6,646 nt of DNA from Acidobacteriota bacterium (GTDB lineage Bacteria > Acidobacteriota > Terriglobia > UBA7540): the NCBI GenBank assembly GCA_021780055.1, contig JAJXZM010000284.1, positions 1 to 6,646 of the forward strand. The letters run 5' to 3'. Made by a program: the position numbers and the translations under genes. The stretch's first letter is position 1; every line of letters starts with the position of its first letter. This document shows, piece after piece, positions 1 to 5,984 of this stretch. The notes below the pieces were generated by a model. The model searched no databases, was not told the DNA's origin, and saw only the letters and a program-made list of their open reading frames with translations.

Positions 1-1611
1 TTGTACCAGCGCTTCGGATTCCGTATCGAGTTCCGACGTCGCTTCGTCCAGAATCAGGATCGGAGGATTCTTCAGCAACGCTCGGGCAATCGCCAACCGC
101 TGCCGCTGGCCGCCGGAAAGGCGCTGGCCTCGCTCGCCGATCATCCCCTGATACCCGGCGGGCCGCTCGAGGATGAAGTCGTGCGCAAGCGCAGCGCGCG
201 CTGCCTCCTCCACCTGGGCCCGGTTCCGCGACTCGTTACCATAACAAATATTGTTGAAAATAGTGTCGTTAAAAAGGATGGTCCCCTGGGTTACCATCCC
301 GATCTGCGAGCGCAGTGAAGCGATTTGAATGTCGCGAACGTCGTGGCCGTCAACCAGCAGGCGGCCGCGCGTCACATCGTAAAATCGCGGGAGCAGGCTG
401 GCCAGGGTAGTTTTTCCTGCACCGCTTGATCCCACCAGCGCCACCACTTCGCCCTTCTTGATTCGCAGATTCACGCTCTGCAGCAGAGGAACGCCCGGCT
501 CATATTCAAAGTCCACGTCGTCAAAAACAAGATCATGCTCGAACGGAGGCAGCGCTATGGCATCGGGTTTCTCCTGCATTTCCGGAGTTACCTGCAGAAA
601 TTGGAACACCTGCTCTGAAGCGCCCACTGCCTGCTGGACGGCGTTGTTGACGCCCGTCAGCCGTTTGATAGGTTCACCCATCTTGAACAATGCGTAGACA
701 AAACCAAGAAAGTCGCCCAGTGTTTGCGTTTGACGCAGGATGGCATTTCGCTCGTAGAGCAGCAGTCCGGAAACGGTGACCATCGTCAGAAGGTCCATCA
801 GCGGAGGCGTTGCGGCCTGGGCCTTGATCCAGCGCATGTTTGTGTGGAGCAGTTTATGCGTAGCGGCCTTGAACCGCGCCACTTCGAAGTGCTCCATCAC
901 AAAAGCTTTCACAATTCCGATGCCGGTGAAAGTTTCCTGAACAAGATTGTTGATGTCGGCCATTCTGTCCTGGCTTGAACGGCTTGACCGGCGGACCAGC
1001 CTCCCGATATTTGCGGACGGATAGACGATGAGGGGTACCAGGGCAAGAGAGATCAGCGCCAGTTTCCAGTCGTAGTAGAAAACCACGCCGAGCAGGGCGA
1101 TCAATGTGAAGCAGTTTCTGAAAAAGTCGGCAGCGACCTGCGAAACCGCGTACTGAATTCTGTCCGTATCATTGCTGATAGCTGAAATCAGCCGCCCGGT
1201 GGGGTTCCGCTTGAAGAAGGCCATCGACTGCTGAACGATCTTGGCGTAAAGCTGGTTGCGCAGGTTCTGCACAGCCGATTGGCCGATGAAATTGATTTCC
1301 ACCGTTGCGAGGTATCTCGAGACCCCTTTCACAACGGTCACGGTGATCAACGTAAGGACCACCACGGTCCAGACATTGTGAATGTGGCCAAGGAAGAAGT
1401 CCTGCAGGTAAACCGGGTGGTGGTTCCAGGGGAGATGGAACAGGCTGATGCCCGAAGAAGCGCCGGGCTTCAGAACATTGTCGCCAATGGGTTTGATGAG
1501 GAGGGCGGTAATCGCCTCACACGCGCCAACCACAGCCATCAGGAAAACAGCCATGGCAAGGCGCAGTCTGTAAGGTCGGAGAAATCCTAGCAGGCGTTGA
1601 ACTTGGCTCAT
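1..1611 (-). CDS. MsbA-like ABC exporter, fused membrane and ATPase domains (3' end outside window)
   Basis: Half-size ABC exporter that should form an inner-membrane homodimer and move a lipid (lipid A-core in true MsbA) or a hydrophobic drug using ATP. I read 537 codons from ATG at 1611 to the window edge with no stop. Residues ~17-312 form the membrane domain, with about six hydrophobic helices (~17-39, 79-98, 162-181, 183-202, 270-287, 297-312), a long histidine-containing outer loop (~42-78) and the exporter motif QETFTGIGIVKAF near 225-237. The ATPase domain has A-loop Tyr370, Walker A GSSGAGKT 394-401, Q-loop Gln442, signature LSGGQ 498-502 and Walker B ILILDE 518-523. The D-loop at 526-529 reads SELD, where SALD is usual. 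The H-loop and roughly the last 50 residues lie outside the window. AGGA at 1618-1621, six bases upstream, supports the start. The LPS setting favours MsbA, but sequence alone does not separate it from multidrug exporters. Confidence 0.93.
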   Translation of the reverse strand, partial: MSQVQRLLGFLRPYRLRLAMAVFLMAVVGACEAITALLIKPIGDNVLKPGASSGISLFHLPWNHHPVYLQDFFLGHIHNVWTVVVLTLITVTVVKGVSRYLATVEINFIGQSAVQNLRNQLYAKIVQQSMAFFKRNPTGRLISAISNDTDRIQYAVSQVAADFFRNCFTLIALLGVVFYYDWKLALISLALVPLIVYPSANIGRLVRRSSRSSQDRMADINNLVQETFTGIGIVKAFVMEHFEVARFKAATHKLLHTNMRWIKAQAATPPLMDLLTMVTVSGLLLYERNAILRQTQTLGDFLGFVYALFKMGEPIKRLTGVNNAVQQAVGASEQVFQFLQVTPEMQEKPDAIALPPFEHDLVFDDVDFEYEPGVPLLQSVNLRIKKGEVVALVGSSGAGKTTLASLLPRFYDVTRGRLLVDGHDVRDIQIASLRSQIGMVTQGTILFNDTIFNNICYGNESRNRAQVEEAARAALAHDFILERPAGYQGMIGERGQRLSGGQRQRLAIARALLKNPPILILDEATSELDTESEALVQ

Positions 1612-1661
1612 CCGGCGTCCTACCCACAGGCTGGAGAGCCCGCCGGGCGTGGAAAACTAGA

Positions 1662-1690
1662 ATCTTAATCTTCACCAAAAGCGAAGTCAA
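1662..1690 (-). promoter_or_regulatory. Candidate sigma-70 promoter for the ABC exporter
   Basis: On the minus strand TTGACT (1690-1685, five of six matches to the -35 consensus) is followed after exactly 17 bases by TAAGAT (1667-1662, four of six matches to the -10 consensus). Transcription would start near 1655 and leave a leader of about 45 bases before the exporter ATG at 1611. The site lies in the 187-base gap after the ROK kinase gene, so the exporter is probably transcribed on its own, at least in part. Prediction by eye only. Confidence 0.5.
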
Positions 1691-1703
1691 GCCGCAGGGC
1701 TTG
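1688..1703 (-). repeat. GC-rich hairpin, possible weak terminator after the ROK kinase gene
   Basis: Perfect six-base inverted repeat CAAGCC/GGCTTG with a four-base loop. Read on the minus strand, the stem is followed by ACTTCGCTTTT, a poor and displaced T-run, so a factor-independent terminator is possible but not convincing. The 3' arm overlaps the -35 element of the candidate exporter promoter. Confidence 0.3.
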
Positions 1704-1715
1704 GCACGGGCTCCT

Positions 1716-1773
1716 GGTTCCATACTGTATCACAATAGCAATCTATTGAAAATAGGAGTCTTACCGTGGAACC
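1716..1773. repeat. Nested inverted repeats in the ROK kinase-exporter gap
   Basis: An outer pair GGTTCCA (1716-1722) and TGGAACC (1767-1773) encloses a perfect inner pair CAATAG (1733-1738) and CTATTG (1743-1748) around the loop CAAT. The centre is AT-rich compared with the flanks. There is no T-run, so it does not look like a terminator. It sits about 26 to 83 bases upstream of the candidate -35 element, where a regulator could bind. The function is unknown; the symmetry is what can be seen. Confidence 0.4.
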
Positions 1774-1798
1774 GGACCTCATTCACTCTGCCGCACTT

Positions 1799-2752
1799 TC
1801 AACGCAGTTCCGGGGCAAGGGCCGCAGCACCATACAGCGGTGAATAGTTTCCAAGTTCCGCCTGGACCACCTTGGTGGAACATTCGAGCATCGGCGCCGA
1901 AAATTCATCAAGATACTCGCGCACCGGATTCAACAGAATCGGCCCTGAGAGCGCCACGCCGCCACCCAGAATTATCATGTCAGGATTCAGGATTCGTATG
2001 GCGGTCAGGAGGGCCCTGGCCAGGGCGCGGGCAGCTTCGCGCACAATGAACAATGCGCCTTTCTCGCCCTCGGCGGCGGCACGGAAGACTCCTTCAGCGG
2101 TTATTTGCTCCGGGTTTCCGGAACAAAGTTCAAGGGTCCTCGCCATGACCTCGGGTTTTCTTCGCGCAAGGCCGCGGCCACGTAATCCAATGGCGGTCCC
2201 GGAACAGACGGTTTCCAGGCATCCTCGCCCGCCGCAGGAACAAACTGCGCCCGAGTCAGAAACCGGGATATGTCCGAGTTCGCCGGCCATGGAATCCTTG
2301 CCACGATGCACCCGTCCGCCGCACACCACTCCGCCACCGATGCCGGTGCTGATGGTGAGATACAGCACAGATTCCGTTCCCCGGCCGGCACCGAACCGAA
2401 ACTCACCCAGTGCCCCGGCGTTGGCGTCATTGTCGACAAGACACTCGAGGCTGAGATTCTCCTCTACCCACTGGCCCAGCCTGAAACCCCGCCAGCCAGT
2501 GACGTGCATTGAATTTACACGCTGATGCCTGAAGTCAACCGGCCCGCCGAAGCTGATCCCGCAGGAACGCACCGGCTGGTCCGATTTCGCGATCAGGTCC
2601 TGCGCCCGCTCCCGAAGTTCGCCCAACATCCATTCGCGTCCTCCGGAAGCATCAGTCCGGCCCTCCGAAAGAAGAAGCCTGCGGCCCTCAGAATCAAAGA
2701 GGGCCACGTAGAAATGAGTTCCGCCGATATCAGCGGCCAGCACGTTGTGCAT
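1799..2752 (-). CDS. ROK-family sugar kinase, probable glucokinase
   Basis: Cytoplasmic kinase of 317 residues, normal for the ROK family, expected to phosphorylate glucose or a related hexose at C6 with ATP. The N-terminal phosphate-binding motif DIGGT is at 8-12, GGPVD at 69-73, the catalytic-loop motif DNDANAGALGE at 107-117 (Asp109 the likely base), TGIGGG at 136-141, and the substrate-contacting ExGH at 158-161. The ROK zinc site is complete: His161 with Cys171, Cys173 and Cys178 in CSCGGRGCLE. There is no N-terminal helix-turn-helix, so it is a kinase and not a NagC/Mlc-type repressor. ATG at 2752 is the only start after an in-frame TGA at 2770-2768; GAGGGA at 2764-2769 is a Shine-Dalgarno candidate at a somewhat long 11-base spacing. 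It lies 64 bases after rapZ, probably in the same transcript. An N-acetylglucosamine, mannose or fructose kinase is not excluded, so I give no gene symbol. Confidence 0.93.
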   Translation of the reverse strand: MHNVLAADIGGTHFYVALFDSEGRRLLLSEGRTDASGGREWMLGELRERAQDLIAKSDQPVRSCGISFGGPVDFRHQRVNSMHVTGWRGFRLGQWVEENLSLECLVDNDANAGALGEFRFGAGRGTESVLYLTISTGIGGGVVCGGRVHRGKDSMAGELGHIPVSDSGAVCSCGGRGCLETVCSGTAIGLRGRGLARRKPEVMARTLELCSGNPEQITAEGVFRAAAEGEKGALFIVREAARALARALLTAIRILNPDMIILGGGVALSGPILLNPVREYLDEFSAPMLECSTKVVQAELGNYSPLYGAAALAPELR

Positions 2753-2781
2753 GTTTTTGAGAGTCCCTCAACACTTCGGGT

Positions 2782-2796
2782 CGCCCCACGTGGGCG
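2782..2796. repeat. Short GC-rich inverted repeat between rapZ and the ROK kinase gene
   Basis: CGCCC (2782-2786) and GGGCG (2792-2796) pair around a five-base loop and contain the palindrome CCCACGTGGG when read with one bulge. No T-run follows on the minus strand, so it is not a standard terminator. It could be an mRNA processing or stabilising stem in a rapZ-kinase transcript. The role is a guess. Confidence 0.3.
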
Positions 2797-2816
2797 TTTC
2801 GGCTAAGCTGTTGTTT

Positions 2817-3710
2817 TCAGGCCCCGTGGTTCCGCTCCAGGTCACGGTGGGCGACCTTGGTCTTGTACCCTTCCTCTTCCAAGAGCTCGCCGATATGCTC
2901 AGCAAGCGCCACAGACCGGTGGCGGCCGCCGGTACAGCCGATCGCGATCGTCAGGTAGCTTTTGCCTTCTCGGACGTAGTGCGGCAGCAGAAAGAGGAGC
3001 AGGTCCGACAGGCGGCTCAGAAACTCGGTGGTCTGGGATTGCGACTCCACGTATTCCCTGACTTCCGGATCGCGCCCGGACTTTTCACGCAGGCCTGCGA
3101 CGTAATTGGGGTTGGGAAGAAACCGGACATCGAAAACCAGGTCGGCGTCCTGCGGCACTCCGTGCTTAAAGCCAAACGACAGGACGGAAACCAGCATTGT
3201 CTTACGCTGGCGCCCACCAAACCGGTCCTGGATCAACTGCCGAAGCTCATGAACGTTCATCCGGCTGGTGTCGATGACAGTTTCGGCAAGCTGGCGCATG
3301 GGCTTGAGTAAAGACCGTTCCAGGCGGATGCCTTCCCGAACCGGAAGATTGCGGCCCAGCGGGTGCGGCCGGCGCGTCTCCTCAAACCGCTGGATGAGCG
3401 CTTCGTCGGAAGCTTCAAGGAAAACCAAGCCTACTTTAAGGCCGTCACGGCCCAGTCGCTGGTAGGCAACGGGAAGTTGGCTGAGGGCCTCACCCTCGCG
3501 AATATCAACGACCACGGCTGAGCGGGGGATGTGGCTTCCAGCAGCCGCGCACATGTCGGCGAACTTGGGGATCAGCCCAACGGGCAGATTGTCCACGCAA
3601 TAGTAGCCCAGGTCCTCAAAAGCCTTCAGCGCCGAGCCTTTGCCTGAGCCACTGAGGCCTGTAATCAAAACAAGCCGCCGGGCCACTTTTCTGGAATGGT
3701 TCTTTTTCAT
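2817..3710 (-). CDS. rapZ: RapZ, nucleotide-binding regulator (RNase adapter family, formerly YhbJ/YvcJ)
   Basis: Cytoplasmic P-loop protein of 297 residues, close to the E. coli family member (284). In E. coli RapZ binds the small RNA GlmZ and presents it to RNase E, which tunes GlmS and amino-sugar synthesis; in other phyla the role is less clear. Visible marks are Walker A GLSGSGKG at 18-25, the family segment GYYCVDNLP at 35-43, a Walker B-like VVDIR at 67-71, FLEASDEALIQRFEETRRPHPL across 97-118, SFGFKHG at 178-184, FDVRFLPNPNY at 193-203 and the C-terminal GCTGGRHRSV at 258-267. The C-terminus ends HRDLERNHGA, lacking the Lys-Arg-Lys patch of E. coli. ATG at 3710 is the first start after an in-frame TAA; no good Shine-Dalgarno is visible, and GTG at codon 9 is an alternative. 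It follows a 232-base gap after hpf, not the usual tight spacing. Confidence 0.96.
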   Translation of the reverse strand: MKKNHSRKVARRLVLITGLSGSGKGSALKAFEDLGYYCVDNLPVGLIPKFADMCAAAGSHIPRSAVVVDIREGEALSQLPVAYQRLGRDGLKVGLVFLEASDEALIQRFEETRRPHPLGRNLPVREGIRLERSLLKPMRQLAETVIDTSRMNVHELRQLIQDRFGGRQRKTMLVSVLSFGFKHGVPQDADLVFDVRFLPNPNYVAGLREKSGRDPEVREYVESQSQTTEFLSRLSDLLLFLLPHYVREGKSYLTIAIGCTGGRHRSVALAEHIGELLEEEGYKTKVAHRDLERNHGA

Positions 3711-3942
3711 GCGTGCGGCACAACCGGATGGAGCAGCGTTTTAGTGTCCCGGAACTCTGCACCGCCTTCCCGGTTATCTGGAACCCCGGGTGAAAGAGTC
3801 TGTTACCAACGAAAACCGCGCTACATTCTCCATTCGGCACACATACCGCATACGACCGCATTGGGTGTACCGCTGGGGCGGCTCCGTCTCGTTCAGAGGT
3901 CGCAAGCACAGGACGTTCCGGCGGGACGTCTCTGCAAAATGA
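3711..3942. other. 232-base gap between hpf and rapZ with two imperfect hairpins
   Basis: No reading frame here looks like a protein family I know. An inverted repeat GACGTTCC/GGGACGTC (3912-3919 and 3923-3930) with a three-base loop starts about 13 bases after the hpf stop; it pairs over eight positions with one wobble as plus-strand RNA and has one mismatch as minus-strand RNA, and no T-run follows. A second one, CCCGGTT (3769-3775) with AACC (3782-3785) and GGG (3788-3790), has a two-base bulge and lies 59-80 bases before the rapZ start. I looked for sigma-70 and sigma-54 promoters on the minus strand and found none convincing. In many relatives of this cluster ptsN or hprK occupies this position. 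Confidence 0.5.
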
Positions 3943-4479
3943 TCAGGATTCTGGTTCTACCAGGCCCAGTTTTCCGTCAGGCCGGCGATAAACAACGTTC
4001 ACGCGCTCACTTTCGGTGTTGCGAAAGACAACCAGCCCGCTTTGAGCGGCCGCCAGCAACGCAATCGCCTCTTCAAGCGTCATGGGTTTCACGGGGAGGC
4101 GTTCCGATTCAATCGAGACGCGCTCGTCGTGGTCGGTGCGGCTGCTCTGGAAAACATTCAGCGTGATGTTCGAAGTGGGTTTGGGACGGCGCTTCTTGGT
4201 GCGCTTCCGCTCAAGCTGGCGGACCGCCTGGCGCTCCAGCTTGTCGAGAGCACCCTTGATGGCGCTTCGATTATCGCCGGCCTCCATTATGCCGACCAGT
4301 GTGTGGTCTCGAAATATGGCCGTGATTTCGGCGGTACAGGAGCGCTTTTCCGCGGTCAGGACTACATGCAGCTTGGGCTGGCCGGGAAGCAGTTTTTCCA
4401 GCTTTCTCAGCCGCTGGAAGGTGTATTCCTGAAGCCCGGAGGTGACATTCACCTGCCGTCCTGTGAAATCAACATCCAT
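3943..4479 (-). CDS. hpf: Long-form ribosome hibernation promoting factor (HPF/RaiA family)
   Basis: A 178-residue protein, the length of long HPF. The N-terminal ribosome-binding domain (~1-95) begins MDVDFTGRQVNVTSGLQEY and carries the basic stretch RKRTKKRRPK at 91-100, which fits binding to the 30S decoding region. A polar linker follows, then the C-terminal dimerisation domain (~125-178) with KPMTLEEAIALL, LVVFRNTESERVNVVYRR and GKLGLVEP. Long HPF pairs two 70S ribosomes into 100S dimers without RMF, protecting ribosomes in starvation. I chose ATG at 4479 because the family N-terminus begins there and AAGGAGGT lies six bases upstream. An in-frame ATG at 4533, 18 codons earlier, overlaps the rpoN stop as ATGA; its extra residues (NNPAASPKRKRIKGGAV) do not resemble the family. 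Location after rpoN is typical of this cluster. Confidence 0.95.
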   Translation of the reverse strand: MDVDFTGRQVNVTSGLQEYTFQRLRKLEKLLPGQPKLHVVLTAEKRSCTAEITAIFRDHTLVGIMEAGDNRSAIKGALDKLERQAVRQLERKRTKKRRPKPTSNITLNVFQSSRTDHDERVSIESERLPVKPMTLEEAIALLAAAQSGLVVFRNTESERVNVVYRRPDGKLGLVEPES

Positions 4480-4485
4480 AACAGC

Positions 4486-4493
4486 ACCTCCTT
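4486..4493 (-). promoter_or_regulatory. Near-perfect Shine-Dalgarno for hpf
   Basis: AAGGAGGT on the minus strand, six bases before ATG at 4479. It is the strongest ribosome binding site in the window and decides the hpf start in favour of 4479 over the upstream in-frame ATG at 4533. It suggests efficient, rpoN-independent translation of hpf from the shared transcript. Confidence 0.85.
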
Positions 4494-4529
4494 TGATCCT
4501 CTTGCGTTTTGGCGATGCAGCAGGATTGT

Positions 4530-5984
4530 TCATCCCTTAACTCGGCGTTGGTGCGTACTGGGAATCTTCATATCTTCACGGTACTTGGCAACCGTCCGGC
4601 GGGTCACATTGAAACCCTGTTGGCGCAGATGTTGCATGATGACTTCATCGGTGAGTGGGTGGGCGGAGTCTTCTTCTTCAATCATCTTCTTCACAATTCT
4701 CTTCAGGCGGATCAGTGAGGTATTGCCTCCCTGCGGCCCCTGGACGGATTCAGAAAAGAAATAGCGAAGCTCGTAAACGCCCTGAGGCGTGTGAGCATAC
4801 TTGTTGGCAACCGCGCGGCTGACCGTGGAGGGATGCACGCCGACTTCCTCGGCCACCTCCTTGATCATCATCGGCCGCAGATGATCGATCCCTTTTTCCA
4901 GGAACTCAGTCTGACGCTGGATAATGGACTCACAAACGCGCACGATCGTGTGCTTGCGCTGCTCGATGTTTTTGATGAGTTGCAAGGCTGAGTTGCAGCG
5001 TTCCTTCACGTAACTCCGCACCTCGCGCGTTGACGCACCGTCCGACAGCAACCGCCGGTAGTGCCGGCTCAGGCGCAACTGGGGCAGGCCGTCTTCGTTC
5101 AGGCGGACTTCGTAACCGCTGCTCGTCTTCACGATAAAAACGTCCGGCTCAATCAACTGAGGCTGCTCTTTGTTGTAGCGCTGGCCGGGGCGGGGGTCGA
5201 GCTTGCGGATGATCTCGATGGCCTTTTCGACAGCCGGCACTGGACGGTCAAGCGCACGGGCAATTTCACGGTAATGCTTGTTCTGGAGCAGTTTCAGGTG
5301 GTCGGAAACGATCTGGGCCGCGAGGGTGTTTTCAGGCGCCAGGGTGCGAAGCTGAATCAACAGGCATTCGCGCACGTCCCGGGCCGCTACTCCAAGGGGA
5401 TCAAACTCCTGAACCATGGCCAGCGCCGACTCGACATCGGCCTGCTCGTGACCTCCGGTCCGGGTGATCTCTTCCAGGGTTGTGCTCAGGTATCCATCCT
5501 CGTTCAGGTTGCCGATAATCGATTCCGCGGCGCTGCGCACCGCCTCGGAAGACTTGGAAACGCTTAACTGCCAATCCAGATGATCGGCCAGGGACGAGGG
5601 CTGAGACAGGAAGTTCTCGAACGAGGTCTTTTCATAAACTTCGCCCGCCGGCGCTTTGAATCCCGGATCAAGGTAGTCCCGGAAAAATGATCCGAAATCA
5701 ATCTCCTCGAAGGAATCGCGGTTCCCGTTTTCGGTCTGGCCCTCACCAGGAACGAGTTCGCCCGTTCCATTAGAGTCAGCTTTGAGCGAGACCTCTTCAA
5801 CCGTGGGTGCGTCCTCCGGCACTTCTTCGAGGACGGGATTGGCGATCATCTCCTCATTAATCATCTCGCGCAGTTCCAGCCTGTTCAGCGCCAGCACGCT
5901 GACCATCTGGACAAGGCCGGGCGTCAGGATCTGCTTCTGCGCAACCTTGAGGGTCAGACCGATTCTTGGTTGAGTTCCACCCAT
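4530..5984 (-). CDS. rpoN: RNA polymerase sigma-54 factor
   Basis: Full-length sigma-54 of 484 residues, directing core RNA polymerase to -24/-12 promoters that need AAA+ enhancer-binding activators. Region I (~1-55) carries LKVAQKQILTPGLVQM at 12-27 and LEEVP at 52-56; it is poorer in glutamine than the enterobacterial form. Region II (~56-115) is acidic. The core-binding domain follows (~120-310, with FDPLGVAARDVRECL at 194-208 and LDPRPGQ at 262-268). The helix-turn-helix includes IKEVAEEVGVHPSTVSRAV at 374-392. The RpoN box at 461-470 reads TRRTVAKYRE, against ARRTVAKYRE in the consensus, and the usual IPST follows. ATG at 5984 overlaps the lptB stop by one base (TGATG) with no clear Shine-Dalgarno, so translation is probably coupled to lptB. 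This lptB-rpoN-hpf order is conserved in many diderm bacteria. No activator gene is in the window. Confidence 0.98.
   Translation of the reverse strand: MGGTQPRIGLTLKVAQKQILTPGLVQMVSVLALNRLELREMINEEMIANPVLEEVPEDAPTVEEVSLKADSNGTGELVPGEGQTENGNRDSFEEIDFGSFFRDYLDPGFKAPAGEVYEKTSFENFLSQPSSLADHLDWQLSVSKSSEAVRSAAESIIGNLNEDGYLSTTLEEITRTGGHEQADVESALAMVQEFDPLGVAARDVRECLLIQLRTLAPENTLAAQIVSDHLKLLQNKHYREIARALDRPVPAVEKAIEIIRKLDPRPGQRYNKEQPQLIEPDVFIVKTSSGYEVRLNEDGLPQLRLSRHYRRLLSDGASTREVRSYVKERCNSALQLIKNIEQRKHTIVRVCESIIQRQTEFLEKGIDHLRPMMIKEVAEEVGVHPSTVSRAVANKYAHTPQGVYELRYFFSESVQGPQGGNTSLIRLKRIVKKMIEEEDSAHPLTDEVIMQHLRQQGFNVTRRTVAKYREDMKIPSTHQRRVKG

Noticed and set aside
42..78. Low-coordinate end of the exporter gene checked for a frameshift or break, because the gene has no stop in the window.
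   Set aside because: The frame is open for exactly 537 codons to base 1 with all expected motifs in order; it is cut by the window edge, not broken.
1702..1717. TGGCAC on the plus strand, resembling the -24 half of a sigma-54 promoter.
   Set aside because: There is no GC or TTGC at the required spacing, and no plus-strand gene follows.
1517..1723. A 68-codon minus-strand frame across the exporter start.
   Set aside because: It overlaps the well-supported exporter N-terminus in another frame and matches no family I know.
1872..2525. A 217-codon plus-strand open frame opposite the ROK kinase.
   Set aside because: The product is rich in Pro, Arg and Ser, as expected from the antisense of a GC-rich gene, and the minus-strand kinase motifs are complete.
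2745..3311. A 188-codon plus-strand open frame opposite the rapZ 3' half.
   Set aside because: Antisense shadow of rapZ with no known motif or ribosome binding site that I can see.
3616..3909. A 97-codon minus-strand frame overlapping the rapZ start and filling part of the hpf-rapZ gap, considered as a ptsN or hprK remnant.
   Set aside because: The translation shows no EIIA histidine motif or HprK P-loop, and its last third is only rapZ read in another frame.
4042..4764. A 240-codon open frame on the plus strand opposite hpf and the rpoN 3' end.
   Set aside because: It runs antisense to two genes with clear family motifs, has no recognisable domain, and long antisense frames are common in GC-rich DNA.
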